This document shows positions 37,560 through 46,575 of a stretch of 64,000 nt of DNA, piece by piece. Position 1 is the stretch's first letter; each line of letters opens with the position of its first letter. The position numbers and the translations under genes are program-made. The notes below the pieces were generated by a model, which was not told where the DNA came from, did not search any database, and saw only the letters and a list, made by a program, of their open reading frames with translations. Source of the stretch: Actinernus sp. WN-2022 (Eukaryota > Cnidaria > Anthozoa > Actiniaria > Actinernidae); contig JAOWCC010000444.1 of assembly GCA_030867875.1 (NCBI GenBank), positions 310,001 through 374,000 of the forward strand, written 5' to 3'.

Positions 37560-39055
37560 TTATAAATGTACCAATCAGAGAGTCGTCAACAACAAGTTTA
37601 TTTCGTACTTAGGTTACATATTTACAGAGGAGAGATCGACTATATAGAAAGATGGAAAGTAACGAAGTTAAGTACAGGTCATCTGAAAATAACCATGAGG
37701 CTAATCTAAGTCAGATGACACTATTTGCAGACTGATAATTTAAATATATTAATAAGGTCAGTTACAGGATGGACGGTAAGGAGAAATGAAATAGTAAAAT
37801 ATGATAGTAAAGTAATATAATAACATACTTAAACATTGTACTGACAACAGTGAGAAATGGATTTCCGGTCTGATCGGTCTGATCAAATCATAGTTGGTAC
37901 GTACATAGATAGCTTAAATCAAAATGCTCGTAAACAGTAAGGTTTTCGGAAGCTATAGCCACCTCTCAATTCAACTCTTGTCTTGATCGTTTGTTATTTT
38001 AAATTTAGTTTACCGTGATGATATCAAACAAAAAAGTGAGGAAAAGTCCACTGCTGTAAGTGGTGTTCATAAAGGTATGCATTTGCAGGACTCATATAAA
38101 GCAAATTGAAATGATTACCGGGACTAACAGACTTCTGAGGTCTATAATGTAGTTACACACTGGGGATTAAGGCCGGCACAGTTAGACACAGGATTATGGG
38201 GACAGTTGGCGTAGCCAAGTGTAGCCTCTTTACATAGGATTATGGGAGGGTTGATCAAGCAACACCCATGATCACTGGGATACTTGATATAGAGCAGATT
38301 TCGTATGAGTGTGACAAACTACGGCATGTCCGTAACCGTGCTGTAGCCGTGCTGTAGATGTTCTGTGCCGTAGTTCTGTGATTTGATTGGATCAGCAGGA
38401 CAAAAACAATGGGAAACCATTTCAACGTCACGGCATGCCATACGGTAACCGTGCTGTAGGCAGTGCTGTAGTTTGTCACACTCGTACGAAAGATGCTCCA
38501 GTTAAGTATTGTTAAACACTGAATTTAATACCGTTCAGGACAGTTGATCTATTAAATAAGTCTTGGACTGTTTAAAGCAACTTACGCCGATCCTATAGTG
38601 AACATATAGTAAGCTAGGTATTAACATAATCTAGTTAAAAAGGAAAGAAAGAAAAACTGTCAAATCTAATAGTAATTAGTAGAAATCAACTAGTATTATC
38701 ACAAATCCTGCAATCTGATTGGCTGAGCTCCTCGCTACCTATTCATTCTATGTTAGCATATCCCAGCCACTGTCCAATGGGAAACTCACTATCTGATAGT
38801 TGCTCGCGGAAATTGATGTTCTTAAGATAAATATAAGCCCGGGAATAGACTGCTAGCAAGTCCCTTCTACTGCACAATTTTTTTAGGGTAGCTAAACATG
38901 GTTCCAGATCCGCCTCCCCAATTTGGACGCAGTAAAGTGTTTTAAATCTTGTTCGACAATTTTTTAGCGATTTATGTTGTAGTATTGCTATAAGTATGTA
39001 ATAAAGCATTAAATCCTTGAAATGACATCATTTATTAACTTATAACTGTTGTTTT
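37560..39055. other. Region upstream of the SET gene exons
   Basis: It may contain the 5' end or promoter of the minus-strand SET gene, but I could not identify either. GGATTATGGG occurs twice (38191, 38238). A palindromic block around CGGCATG/CATGCCGT with CCGTGCTGTAG repeats spans 38320-38480, where TGTGACAAACTACGGCATG is mirrored by CAGTGCTGTAGTTTGTCACA. Confidence 0.45.
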
Positions 39056-39063
39056 TTAGGTGT

Positions 39064-39242
39064 CAGACTCTTGGGGGCTATGCCATGCTGATGAGTCCTA
39101 ACAAGGACGAAACAGCTGTACATGGTTGCCACTCTACCGGTAATAAGATGTGAGCATGCGTATTAGACGCTAGCTGCGTATTAGACGCTAGCTACGTCAT
39201 AGCGTGTGTTGGGTAGTGCCATGCAACGTGTTTGGTTTATAA
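39064..39242 (+). repeat. Direct repeat 1 of a hammerhead-bearing (retrozyme-like) element
   Basis: From CTTGGGGG to GTTTGGTTTAT this segment is repeated at 39887-40053 with small changes. It includes a hammerhead ribozyme and then TAAGATGTGAGCATGCGTAT and GTGTTGGGTAGTGCCATGC. GCGTATTAGACGCTAGCT is doubled here and single in the second copy. The arrangement resembles the pseudo-LTR repeats of non-autonomous retrozymes and Penelope-like elements. No reverse transcriptase is present. Confidence 0.8.
39076..39130 (+). ncRNA. Type I hammerhead self-cleaving ribozyme, copy 1
   Basis: All core parts are present in order. The stem I 5' strand is GGC (39076-39078) and CCATG (39083-39087), separated by an internal loop. 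Next come CTGATGA (39088-39094), stem II GTCCT/AGGAC with loop AACA (39095-39108) and GAAA (39109-39112). A minimal stem III (CAGCTG) precedes the cleavage triplet GTA ending at 39120. The stem I 3' strand is CATGG, TT, GCC (39121-39130), which pairs exactly with CCATG and GGC. The open end is stem I, so it is type I. Stem III has only about two base pairs if closed by a tetraloop, as in hammerheads of Penelope-like and retrozyme elements, so it may work best as a dimer. Cleavage is predicted after A39120. Activity is inferred, not shown. Confidence 0.92.
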
Positions 39243-39305
39243 TTTCGGATTTGGCCGTGTAATTTCCATTTTGCACTACCAGATCCTCTTCGGAGAGATC
39301 CACAT

Positions 39306-39765
39306 TGCTATACACCCCATTCCAATATGGCGGATACACGGCCGGAGCGTTGGGGCGGGACACGAAAACGAGGGTAGTTAGGCGGAAGTCGATGTCAAAA
39401 AGGTCATGAGGCGGGAATTTCGCGCAAGTTTTGAAGCGAGTTTGTTTTTCCGAGAGGGTTGGAATAAGTAGATTTTATCCCCAGAGAGTTAGAAAATATG
39501 GCGGATATTCAGACTATCATTTTCACTGAGGGATATATTCTTCAGTGAAAACGATAGCCTGAATATCCACCATATTTTCTAACTCTCTGGGGATAAAATC
39601 TACTTATTCCAACCCTCTCGAAAAAACAAACTCGCTTCAAAACTTGCGCGAAATTCCCGCCTCATGACCTTCTTGACATCGACTTCCGCCTAACTACCCT
39701 CGTTTTCGTGTCCCGCCCCAACGCTTCGGCCGTGTATCCGCCATATTGGAATGGGGTGTATAGCA
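39306..39765. mobile_element. 460-bp foldback element nested between the hammerhead repeats
   Basis: The element begins TGCTATACACCCCATTCC and ends with its exact reverse complement GGAATGGGGTGTATAGCA. The arms are about 228 bp each (near 39306-39535 and 39540-39765) and differ at only a handful of positions. The tip of the hairpin is around CACTGAGGGATATATTCTTC. Near-identity of the arms means it is young or was recently gene-converted. Each arm contains ATATGGCGG-type motifs. A TA target duplication within CTATACACC is possible; no longer duplication is visible. It has no coding capacity. Confidence 0.95.
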
Positions 39766-39886
39766 CTTGTTCACATCTCTATCTCCCACACGTGTTAGCG
39801 TGGTGGCTGGGGTTTAAAGCAGCTTTCGAGCTCGCCGTTAGAGTAACCAGATTTTGAGGCCTATGATCTAAAGTGAGGCTGACGGT

Positions 39887-40053
39887 CTTGGGGGATTTGC
39901 CATGCTGATGAGTCCTAACAAGGACGAAACAGCTGTACATGGTTGCCACCCATTGGTTGCCACCCTACCGGCAATAAGATGTGAGCATGCGTATTAGACG
40001 CTAGCTACGTCATAGCGTGTGTTGGGTAGTGCCATGCAACGTGTTTGGTTTAT
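39887..40053 (+). repeat. Direct repeat 2 of the hammerhead-bearing element
   Basis: Second copy of 39064-39242, ending at the same GTTTGGTTTAT. It carries a small internal duplication of GGTTGCCACCC next to the ribozyme. Cleavage-site spacing between the two ribozymes is 817 bases; subtracting the 460-bp foldback leaves 357, a plausible size for a circular retrozyme RNA. Confidence 0.8.
39889..39947 (+). ncRNA. Type I hammerhead self-cleaving ribozyme, copy 2
   Basis: The core is identical to copy 1: CCATG (39900-39904), CTGATGA (39905-39911), GTCCT-AACA-AGGAC, GAAA (39926-39929), CAGCTG, then cleavage triplet GTA ending at 39937, and CATGG (39938-39942). The outer part of stem I is weaker than in copy 1, because GGC is replaced by GGGGA, so only two G-C pairs remain against GCC. 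Conservation of every catalytic base in both copies argues that the motif is not a chance match. Confidence 0.9.
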
Positions 40054-40149
40054 GTGATACTTACAATATTAATAAGTGGAGCTGACATATAAACTATAAT
40101 TAGGTTATCCCTTAAATGACGTCATTGAAATTTGATTCCTTAATAAACG

Positions 40150-40395
40150 AAATAGGAGATATTGTAGTTGAGTCTACGAATAGCAGTCTCAGCGGTATTG
40201 ACCCGAACGCCTCACTTCAATGTAATGAAGCGCTATTCAAACTGTATCTAAATTAGTCGTGCTTGTTTAGGAGGGTGTTGGTGTCGTATAAGAATGATGG
40301 TTTCAATGGCGCTTCATTACATTGAAGTGAGGCGTTCGGGTCAATACCGCTGAAACTGCTATTCGTAGACTCAACTACAATATCTCCTATTGAGA
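40150..40395. mobile_element. Palindromic element with ~83-bp arms
   Basis: AATAGGAGATATTGTAGTTG (40151 on) through AATGTAATGAAGCGC is mirrored at 40312-40394 with one or two differences. The 75-bp spacer is unique. No coding region. Likely a young foldback or MITE; I did not find a convincing target duplication. Confidence 0.85.
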
Positions 40396-41480
40396 TCACA
40401 AACAAGCAGCTCGTAAACAATTTGATTTAATACTGATGAAAAGTCAAAATACGTTAAGCTTGCATTGTCGGTCGACGACAAGTTTCCAGACGGATCCTTT
40501 ATCGGGAAACTTAGTTCACGCATGTCAACTTAAACAGCGTTGCAACAAACGGAACTGTAACTTAACAAACAACCTAACAAACAACCACACAGACATCAAA
40601 CTAGGCGAAAATTCGAGCTTCACAGAGGTTTGGACATAATTAACGCCATGAAGCGGCGAGGTGGATACGTGAGGAGAAGAAAGCATCACGCGAAGAAAGC
40701 GTTTTGTCAGTCACGCTTCGGAGGTTTTGGCCCATAAACTGGGACAAGAGGACATTGTCACGGAAATAGGCTTCGCGTTCCGGGGCAGTGTCACGGAAAT
40801 AGGCTTCGCGTTCCGGGCCGGAATCGAAACAGCTATTTCAACCGTGTTTGATATGAACTACCGAACCTCTCGGCCATGTGGGATGCTTCAAATCAAAACA
40901 AATATGCAAAGATGACCAACAAACAGTGTATATAAACAGTCTCCGGGGAAAATATTGCAAATCATTTCAATTAAGCATTGAAGGAGGGAAGTTTAACTGT
41001 TAGTATCCAATTAAAGCCACCAACCGAACGATTACTCGATACATGCGCAGTACCATGACATAGCCCCTTTAAATGGACTAGCCACTATAAAAGATGTGGT
41101 ATATGTGTTATGGCCCACTGATTTTACCACCGCAAATAATGATTGACCGATGGTATTTTAATCTACTCCTCCTCACTTGATGGATTACCAATTACCGATA
41201 ATAATCGTTTGTCAGGCATTAAAAAGTTGTGACTATCGATGTTATCGATTATCGATAGTAATCGATATTAATGAGCTAATATATCGATTAATATCGATTA
41301 GTTTTCCGATCGATTCGATCGATTAGTTACGTCGGGATTTTTAGGCGGTTCGATCAGTTAAAAAGCCTGTGTCATGGTGAAAGGCCTTTATATTTGCATT
41401 CCAGGAAAAGACTGATTTGCAGAGATTTTCATATGAATTGATGAACCTCAAGCACATAATCTTGTACATATAGCTTCATT
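40396..41480. other. Intergenic; 33-bp tandem duplication and ATCGAT cluster
   Basis: TCACGGAAATAGGCTTCGCG is present twice in tandem (about 40758 and 40791). Between 41225 and 41330 the hexamer ATCGAT or close variants recur many times. Short frames at 40436-40639 and 40727-40915 are not recognised. Confidence 0.55.
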
Positions 41481-41486
41481 ACATTA

Positions 41487-41652
41487 TAGACCCATTCGAA
41501 AAATGGCGTCCAATTTAAAAAGCTATTGTCCTGGTAACGTGAACACGAGGCTAGTCAGTCAGTACACACAAAAACGTTTGACCGTGTAAGCGAGGCTAGT
41601 CAGTACTAAACAATAGTTAATTAAATTGGACGCCATTTTTCGAATGGGTCTA
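41487..41652. mobile_element. TA-flanked palindromic MITE, TAGACCCATTCG ends
   Basis: TAGACCCATTCGAAAAATGG with CGTCCAATTTAA is mirrored exactly by AATTGGACGCCATTTTTCG with AATGGGTCTA at the right. The dinucleotide TA flanks both sides, as expected for Tc1/mariner-type insertions. The spacer repeats GGCTAGTCAGT twice. 166 bp, non-coding. Confidence 0.8.
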
Positions 41653-42033
41653 TACTATGTATTATTTGAATCAAGGCTGTCTTGAGAGAGGAGACAAGTA
41701 ACATCCACCAATTGAACAGTGACTCTTTACATGTACAACACCATGACACAGCCCCTTTAAGCTAACACAAATGGATATTACATCCTCAATCTAGCTACAG
41801 AGCAATGCTAAAGAAGTTAACACAGTGGATATCGACTACCAATGTCGGTGACAGTGAGTAATGATTTGTGAAATAAGGCCCCAGCAGGAGTTAAATTCGA
41901 CTCTCGCTCCATTCCGATCAAAATCTGTCGTTGGCATAGCCTGAATTTCAGCTCCTTATAAAAAATATATTAAAAACGTTTCCGTCTCCTCTGGTTCGTT
42001 CCTCCCGAGAGAGACGTCTGAATCCAATTGATC

Positions 42034-42583
42034 GTTTGCATTGACGTCACAAAAACAATTGCCTCAAGAAAAAACTTATATTAGTAAAATATTTTTAATG
42101 CTGTGTATAGAGCAGGTAAAAATATAGAAATGACCGAAATTTTGGAGCAATAGAGTACTTCGTAACCGAGCTGTCGGCCAAATAATATTCGAACAATTTA
42201 GTGTAATTAGTATGCGGCGGCCATGTTGGTGTACAGCTTTGGTACACCAAGATGGCGGCCAAAAACGTACTCTACCAATAAAGCTGTTTTCTCCATCAAT
42301 ATGATTAGCATTCACTTCAAAACACTTTAGATATCACTTTTAAAGGTTTATCAAATCTAAAATTTGAAATTGGCCGAAATATATGGATTTCCTTGACATT
42401 TAGGAAACACGCTGACCTGGACTGTCACAAAATTCAAAGTACTGTAACTCAAAAACAAATCACCGTATCGACGTAATTATTTCGAAGAATACTGAGAATA
42501 CCAATATCTAAATCATATTGAAAGAACAGCTTCATATATCTCATAGTTTAGATTTTAGAATTTTGATGACGTCACATGCAAAG
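42034..42583. mobile_element. 550-bp element with GATC target duplication, nested in Mutator-like copy 1
   Basis: The left end GTTTGCATTGACGTCA and right end TGACGTCACATGCAAAG form a short imperfect inverted repeat. GATC flanks both sides (42030-42033 and 42584-42587). Removing the insert restores the Mutator-like sequence order seen in the 55.7-kb copy. Inside lies a smaller palindrome around GCGGCCATGTTGGTGTACAG (42215-42262). Superfamily not assigned. Confidence 0.7.
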
Positions 42584-42729
42584 GATCTATAGCCGATAAT
42601 GCCGTCCAGTGACGTCATTACCAGAAAACTGTTAGTGATCTTTGATTGGTTCATATTCTATAATTTCGCATAATTATCATAATTAACTCATCCGAGAAGA
42701 CGCAGGATTCACTTTGGACTCAGTTTCAG

Positions 42730-43167
42730 CACAGGTACCCCAGGCTCATTATGCGTAAAACTGTTATTTCCCGGATATTTGAAATTACAGTAAATGTATG
42801 GAGCTTTAGTTCGAATGGCCGTTTGCTCTAAAATAAAATTCGATAAATCGTCAAAATATTTTTACCTGTCTCTTGTGTGTTACTTTCAGTTTCTGTGAAG
42901 TTTCAAGCCATTCCGTTCAATTTTGAGGGAGTTACAGGAATTTTCATTCCCTTAGTATAGGTAAATTCCTTTAACTCCCTCAATATTGAACGGAATGGCT
43001 TGAAACTTCACAGAAACTGAAAGGAATACACAAGAGACTGGTAAGAATATTTTGATGATTTATTGAATTACGGCCATTCGAACTAAAAATCCATACATTT
43101 ACTGTAATTTCAAATATCCGGGAAATTACCGTTTTACGCATAATGAGCCTGGATCGGAGTACCTGTG
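42730..43167. mobile_element. CACAGG foldback element, member 1 (438 bp)
   Basis: The element begins CACAGGTACCCCAGGCTCA and ends TACCTGTG, with long arms meeting near 42945-42962. The arms match for about 200 bases with a few indels. The exact 7-bp duplication GTTTCAG flanks it (42723-42729, 43168-43174). The empty site is visible in the other Mutator-like copy, which reads GAGTTTCAGTGGAGTGATTG without interruption. Non-coding. Confidence 0.92.
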
Positions 43168-43799
43168 GTTTCAGTGGAGTGATTGTCTTTGGCAAAGACC
43201 TTGAATTCGTAAGGAAAACATCTGGAAATGGATTGAAAGTGTCCTGCACAATAACTGGCCGACTAACCTGTAAACATGTACATTTTATCCCGTCGTGTCC
43301 GCGGAGTTGTTGATAATCGATTATTTGTTCACACTCGCAGTGGTAAAGAATGTTGCTGCTCTCTTCAAGGAACTGTTCTTTCCCGTAAAAGAGTTTTCGT
43401 ATTTCTTTGAAAATTCTCCATTATCCTTTCATGTTTTTCTACTTTTCTGTTGCATCATTTACATAGGTAATATCTCGTAGCTGTGTCGATTCGAACGGCA
43501 GATCGCGAGACAGAGATCAACGGAAAGACCAAGATCAACTGTACTTAATTTGCCTCGAAATATAATATAACGATTTGTTGCTTCGAAAAGGTTTTCACAA
43601 CATAAAAGCCACTTGAGAAGCAAATGGGATGGAGATATATATATAGGTAAGGCTTTTATTTTGGCCGGCATAATCTCAAATAATATCTCAGGGCGAGCGA
43701 TGGCTTTGTTTTTGTGACCCACGAACTCTTACTACCGCCGTGACAGTTTTATTTGCATAAATTAAATTGTTAATCCGCCTTGACGTAAAGTATTTTTTA

Positions 43800-44310
43800 T
43801 TGAATTACTAGTGATCTCACTGCAGTGAACAGACTGAGTAAATATTATAGAGTGTAAGTACTTAGAGTTAAGTATTAATAATACAGTCTATTAAATAAAT
43901 TATACAATAAGTTACTGTATAGATCATCAAATAATATCTTCCATTGAGAGTCTATATATAAATTTGTGTAAACAACTTAAAAATAGTGCTATACAAAATA
44001 TATAAGGTTATTAAATGCCAAGCCAAAACAGAAATCGCTGGGAACAATCGCTAGCGATTCACGTACCACACTCGAATGCATCAGTGATAAAACAATTTTC
44101 AATCTAATTGTATCATTAAACAAATTACAAACCTAAAGTACAAACCTTAAAGAATATATTTATGTAAATATCTTTATAAAATAGTTTCGATAGTACGCTC
44201 GCTCTGATTGGCTGTAAGCCAGTTGAGGGCGCGCTTGGGCTAGTTGTGAGAATTTACATTTTGGTTATCAAATTAAGCGAGCATTTCCGTGCTTTTATTC
44301 GTTTATTTTA
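43800..44310. other. No recognised gene
   Basis: AT-rich, with many short TATAA-like stretches and no long frame or clear repeat boundary. Confidence 0.4.
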
Positions 44311-44314
44311 TAAA

Positions 44315-44505
44315 GGAAATAGAAAACATTTCCCCCTTGTTTGTATAGAGTTATAGAAACACTTGTGGAAGTTTGGGAGAACTCGAAATAGCTGTGGAAA
44401 CACTCGCCCTTCGGGCTCGTGTTCCCACTGCCATTTCTCGTTCTCCCAAACTCCCACTCGTGTTTCTATAACTCTATAGAAACACGGGAACTGTTTTCTA
44501 TTTCT
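44315..44505. mobile_element. Palindromic element with ~90-bp arms
   Basis: GAAATAGAAAACA, then TATAGAGTTATAGAAACAC, then TTTGGGAGAAC on the left are mirrored by GTTCTCCCAAACTCCCA, GTGTTTCTATAACTCTATA and TGTTTTCTATTTC on the right. The hairpin tip is around CGCCCTTCGGGCTCG. Followed directly by a (GA)n tract. Confidence 0.8.
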
Positions 44506-44510
44506 TAAAA

Positions 44511-44532
44511 AGAGAGAGAGAGAGAGAGAGAG
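44511..44532. repeat. (AG)n microsatellite
   Basis: An uninterrupted AG dinucleotide run of 22 bases between two palindromic elements. Confidence 0.95.
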
Positions 44533-44535
44533 ATT

Positions 44536-44836
44536 GAGATTATTACATGTTAAGAGCTTGATATCGTTTTTATTCACGAGGCTTTCGTATCATATCGCGA
44601 ACATATTTATTACACATTTGGGGTTGATATCCGTGTGATAAAGCCGTGAATAAAAACCATATCAGTGAAGTGATACGATATCACTTCACGTACTTTTGCT
44701 TTTAGAAATAAATTGTGTTATGCTTAATTTTGTGTTATTGTATTTCACTTTAAATGTGCGGACTCGCTCGTTCGCGATATGATACGAAAACCTCGTGAAT
44801 AAAAACGACATCACGCTCTTAACATGTAATAATCTC
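44536..44836. mobile_element. Palindromic element with ~70-bp inverted ends
   Basis: GAGATTATTACATGTTAAGA with GATATCGTTTTTATTCACGA on the left is mirrored by TCGTGAATAAAAACGACATC with TCTTAACATGTAATAATCTC on the right. The interior holds a further palindrome, GTGAAGTGATACGATATCAC. Non-coding. It resembles the insert in array unit 4 in style, but I cannot show homology. Confidence 0.8.
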
Positions 44837-44839
44837 TAT

Positions 44840-45410
44840 ATATTATTTAGTCTGTTAATCATGAAGTGAACTTTATTTTTAGCGACTATTAAACATCAAC
44901 TAGTTCCAAACGCTCACGGCAGTTTCTTGTTCCCAAACAAAATACTTTTACACACAAATTCTGAAGAAAAGTAACACTTTTAAGTTTAAAATATATGATG
45001 TTAATTTTTCGTGGAACCTTCGTGTACCCCCACCCATCGAGCTCACCAGTCACATATCCGCGTGATCAGAGCACATGTTCACAGACTAATGAGACTTTTG
45101 GTTTAGTTTTAATCATGTGAATCAATGAGTACTAATGTTTTCGTATTGTATTAACTGGAGCCGGCAAATCTTGGATTTGCCTAGAGTAGTTCAATCATGT
45201 ATGAACGTGTGGACTGCTGTTGGACTTGTTGGTCCTTGTTGTTCGGCCGTCGCTGCTGCTACGACCCAGCTACTAGTATGAGAGCGGTACTCCTTAGACC
45301 TTAGTTAAAGCGAGTTTGTTCAATGCTCTGATCTTGTTCTGTGCTGGATTTATATTATACATCCTTCAGGGGAAAATGAATGCTTCTGACTTTTGCAGTA
45401 GACGATTGAA
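44840..45410. other. No recognised gene
   Basis: No long frame and no repeat was recognised in this stretch. Confidence 0.35.
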
Positions 45411-45442
45411 GAACAGTGCCATCCTTAGTGCGCATGTGCGAA

Positions 45443-45715
45443 CACAGGAAACCCAAGCTCTGTTTGTGTTTTAAATTATAATGGTTTGTATGGGATTTTT
45501 AACGAGTATTTGGTTGTATCCGTTAGGCCAGAAATACTGAAATAAAATCAATGAAAACTTACCTGGAGTCTTTATCTGTTCTTCATTGGGCTCTGTATGC
45601 AATTTCAGCGAATTCTGTTGAAATTTTACCCCTCGTCATTAAAACTCGTTACTCGTTAAAACTCCCATACAAACCCTTATAATTTAAAACACAAACAGAG
45701 CTTGGGTTTCCTGTG
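45443..45715. mobile_element. CACAGG foldback element, member 3 (273 bp)
   Basis: Starts CACAGGAAACCCAAGCTC and ends with the exact reverse complement GAGCTTGGGTTTCCTGTG. The inverted arms continue for about 75 bases to near TTTAACGAGTA. The exact 7-bp duplication GTGCGAA flanks it (45436-45442, 45716-45722). The uninterrupted counterpart near 28684 confirms the insertion point. Confidence 0.92.
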
Positions 45716-46575
45716 GTGCGAATGTTTGAATTTTGGTTGGGTTGTCTAGATAGATGGGGAGAGATTTGATACGTGAAAGAAATCCTCTTCCATCGACTTT
45801 GCCTAAGTTTCATTTGACCTTATACCTATTTAGAATAGTAATTTAGGATTTAAGATGGTATTTCGTTCGTCTCCGTAATTTTTGCGAGTATTTTTGACTC
45901 TGAATTCAGTGCCCTTGGACGGTTCGTCGAGCGGAGGAATTAATGGCTACAGAAGAAAGCTTCCGTCTCCTGGTAGTTTCGTCCAAAGCATTTGGGAGGA
46001 GACAATGAACGGCCTAGGAAACTTGGAGACAGTGAGAATGTAGGGGGAGACATTTACTCTGCTCGTAAGTCGCTGAATGTACTATGATTCGCGTGTATTT
46101 ATTAAGTGTCAACACGGCCTTTGTTCGGTACAGTTAAGGCCTCGCTATTTAGCAAAATCGAACTCTTTTCTTCCCCGATTTTGTAGTGGAAGCGCTCTTA
46201 CAATTGTACAACAACTCATCCTAAAATTGAAAAGCCCCAAAGCTATGAATTCAGAACGTTAGTTTCCCCAGTTTCCCCGTAGTTTCGCTACTTCAGAAGA
46301 ATGAAATATTATAATTCACACAGAAATTATTCTTTGTTTACGAGTCGGCATTGCCTCAGTATTGGATTCCTAAACTATTATCCCGAATACCATGAATGTA
46401 GATCATCGAAGCACTATCTCATGGTCCAGTGGGAAGTTTATACGATTCTAAATCCTGAACTTCTCAACTGATGCAAATTACAAAACTATTAACTCTAGAT
46501 TTCGTGCTAGCGAAAATTCCAAAGGTCGTTCCAGATCAGTTGAGTTTTGAGTGATGTGACTTAACAGCGTGATTT

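Larger units (their letters stand above)
41937..43790. mobile_element. Mutator-like element copy 1, broken by nested insertions
   Basis: It starts TAGCCTGAATTTCAG and shares the GAGAGAGACGTCTGAAT block, the GATTCACTTTGGACTC block and the whole body (for example TTTGGCAAAGACCTTGAATT and CCCGTAAA..GAGTTTTCGTATTT) with the intact copy at 55637-56510. The right terminus is lost after CCGCCTTGACGT. Two younger elements sit inside (42034-42583 and 42730-43167). No transposase is visible. Confidence 0.8.
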
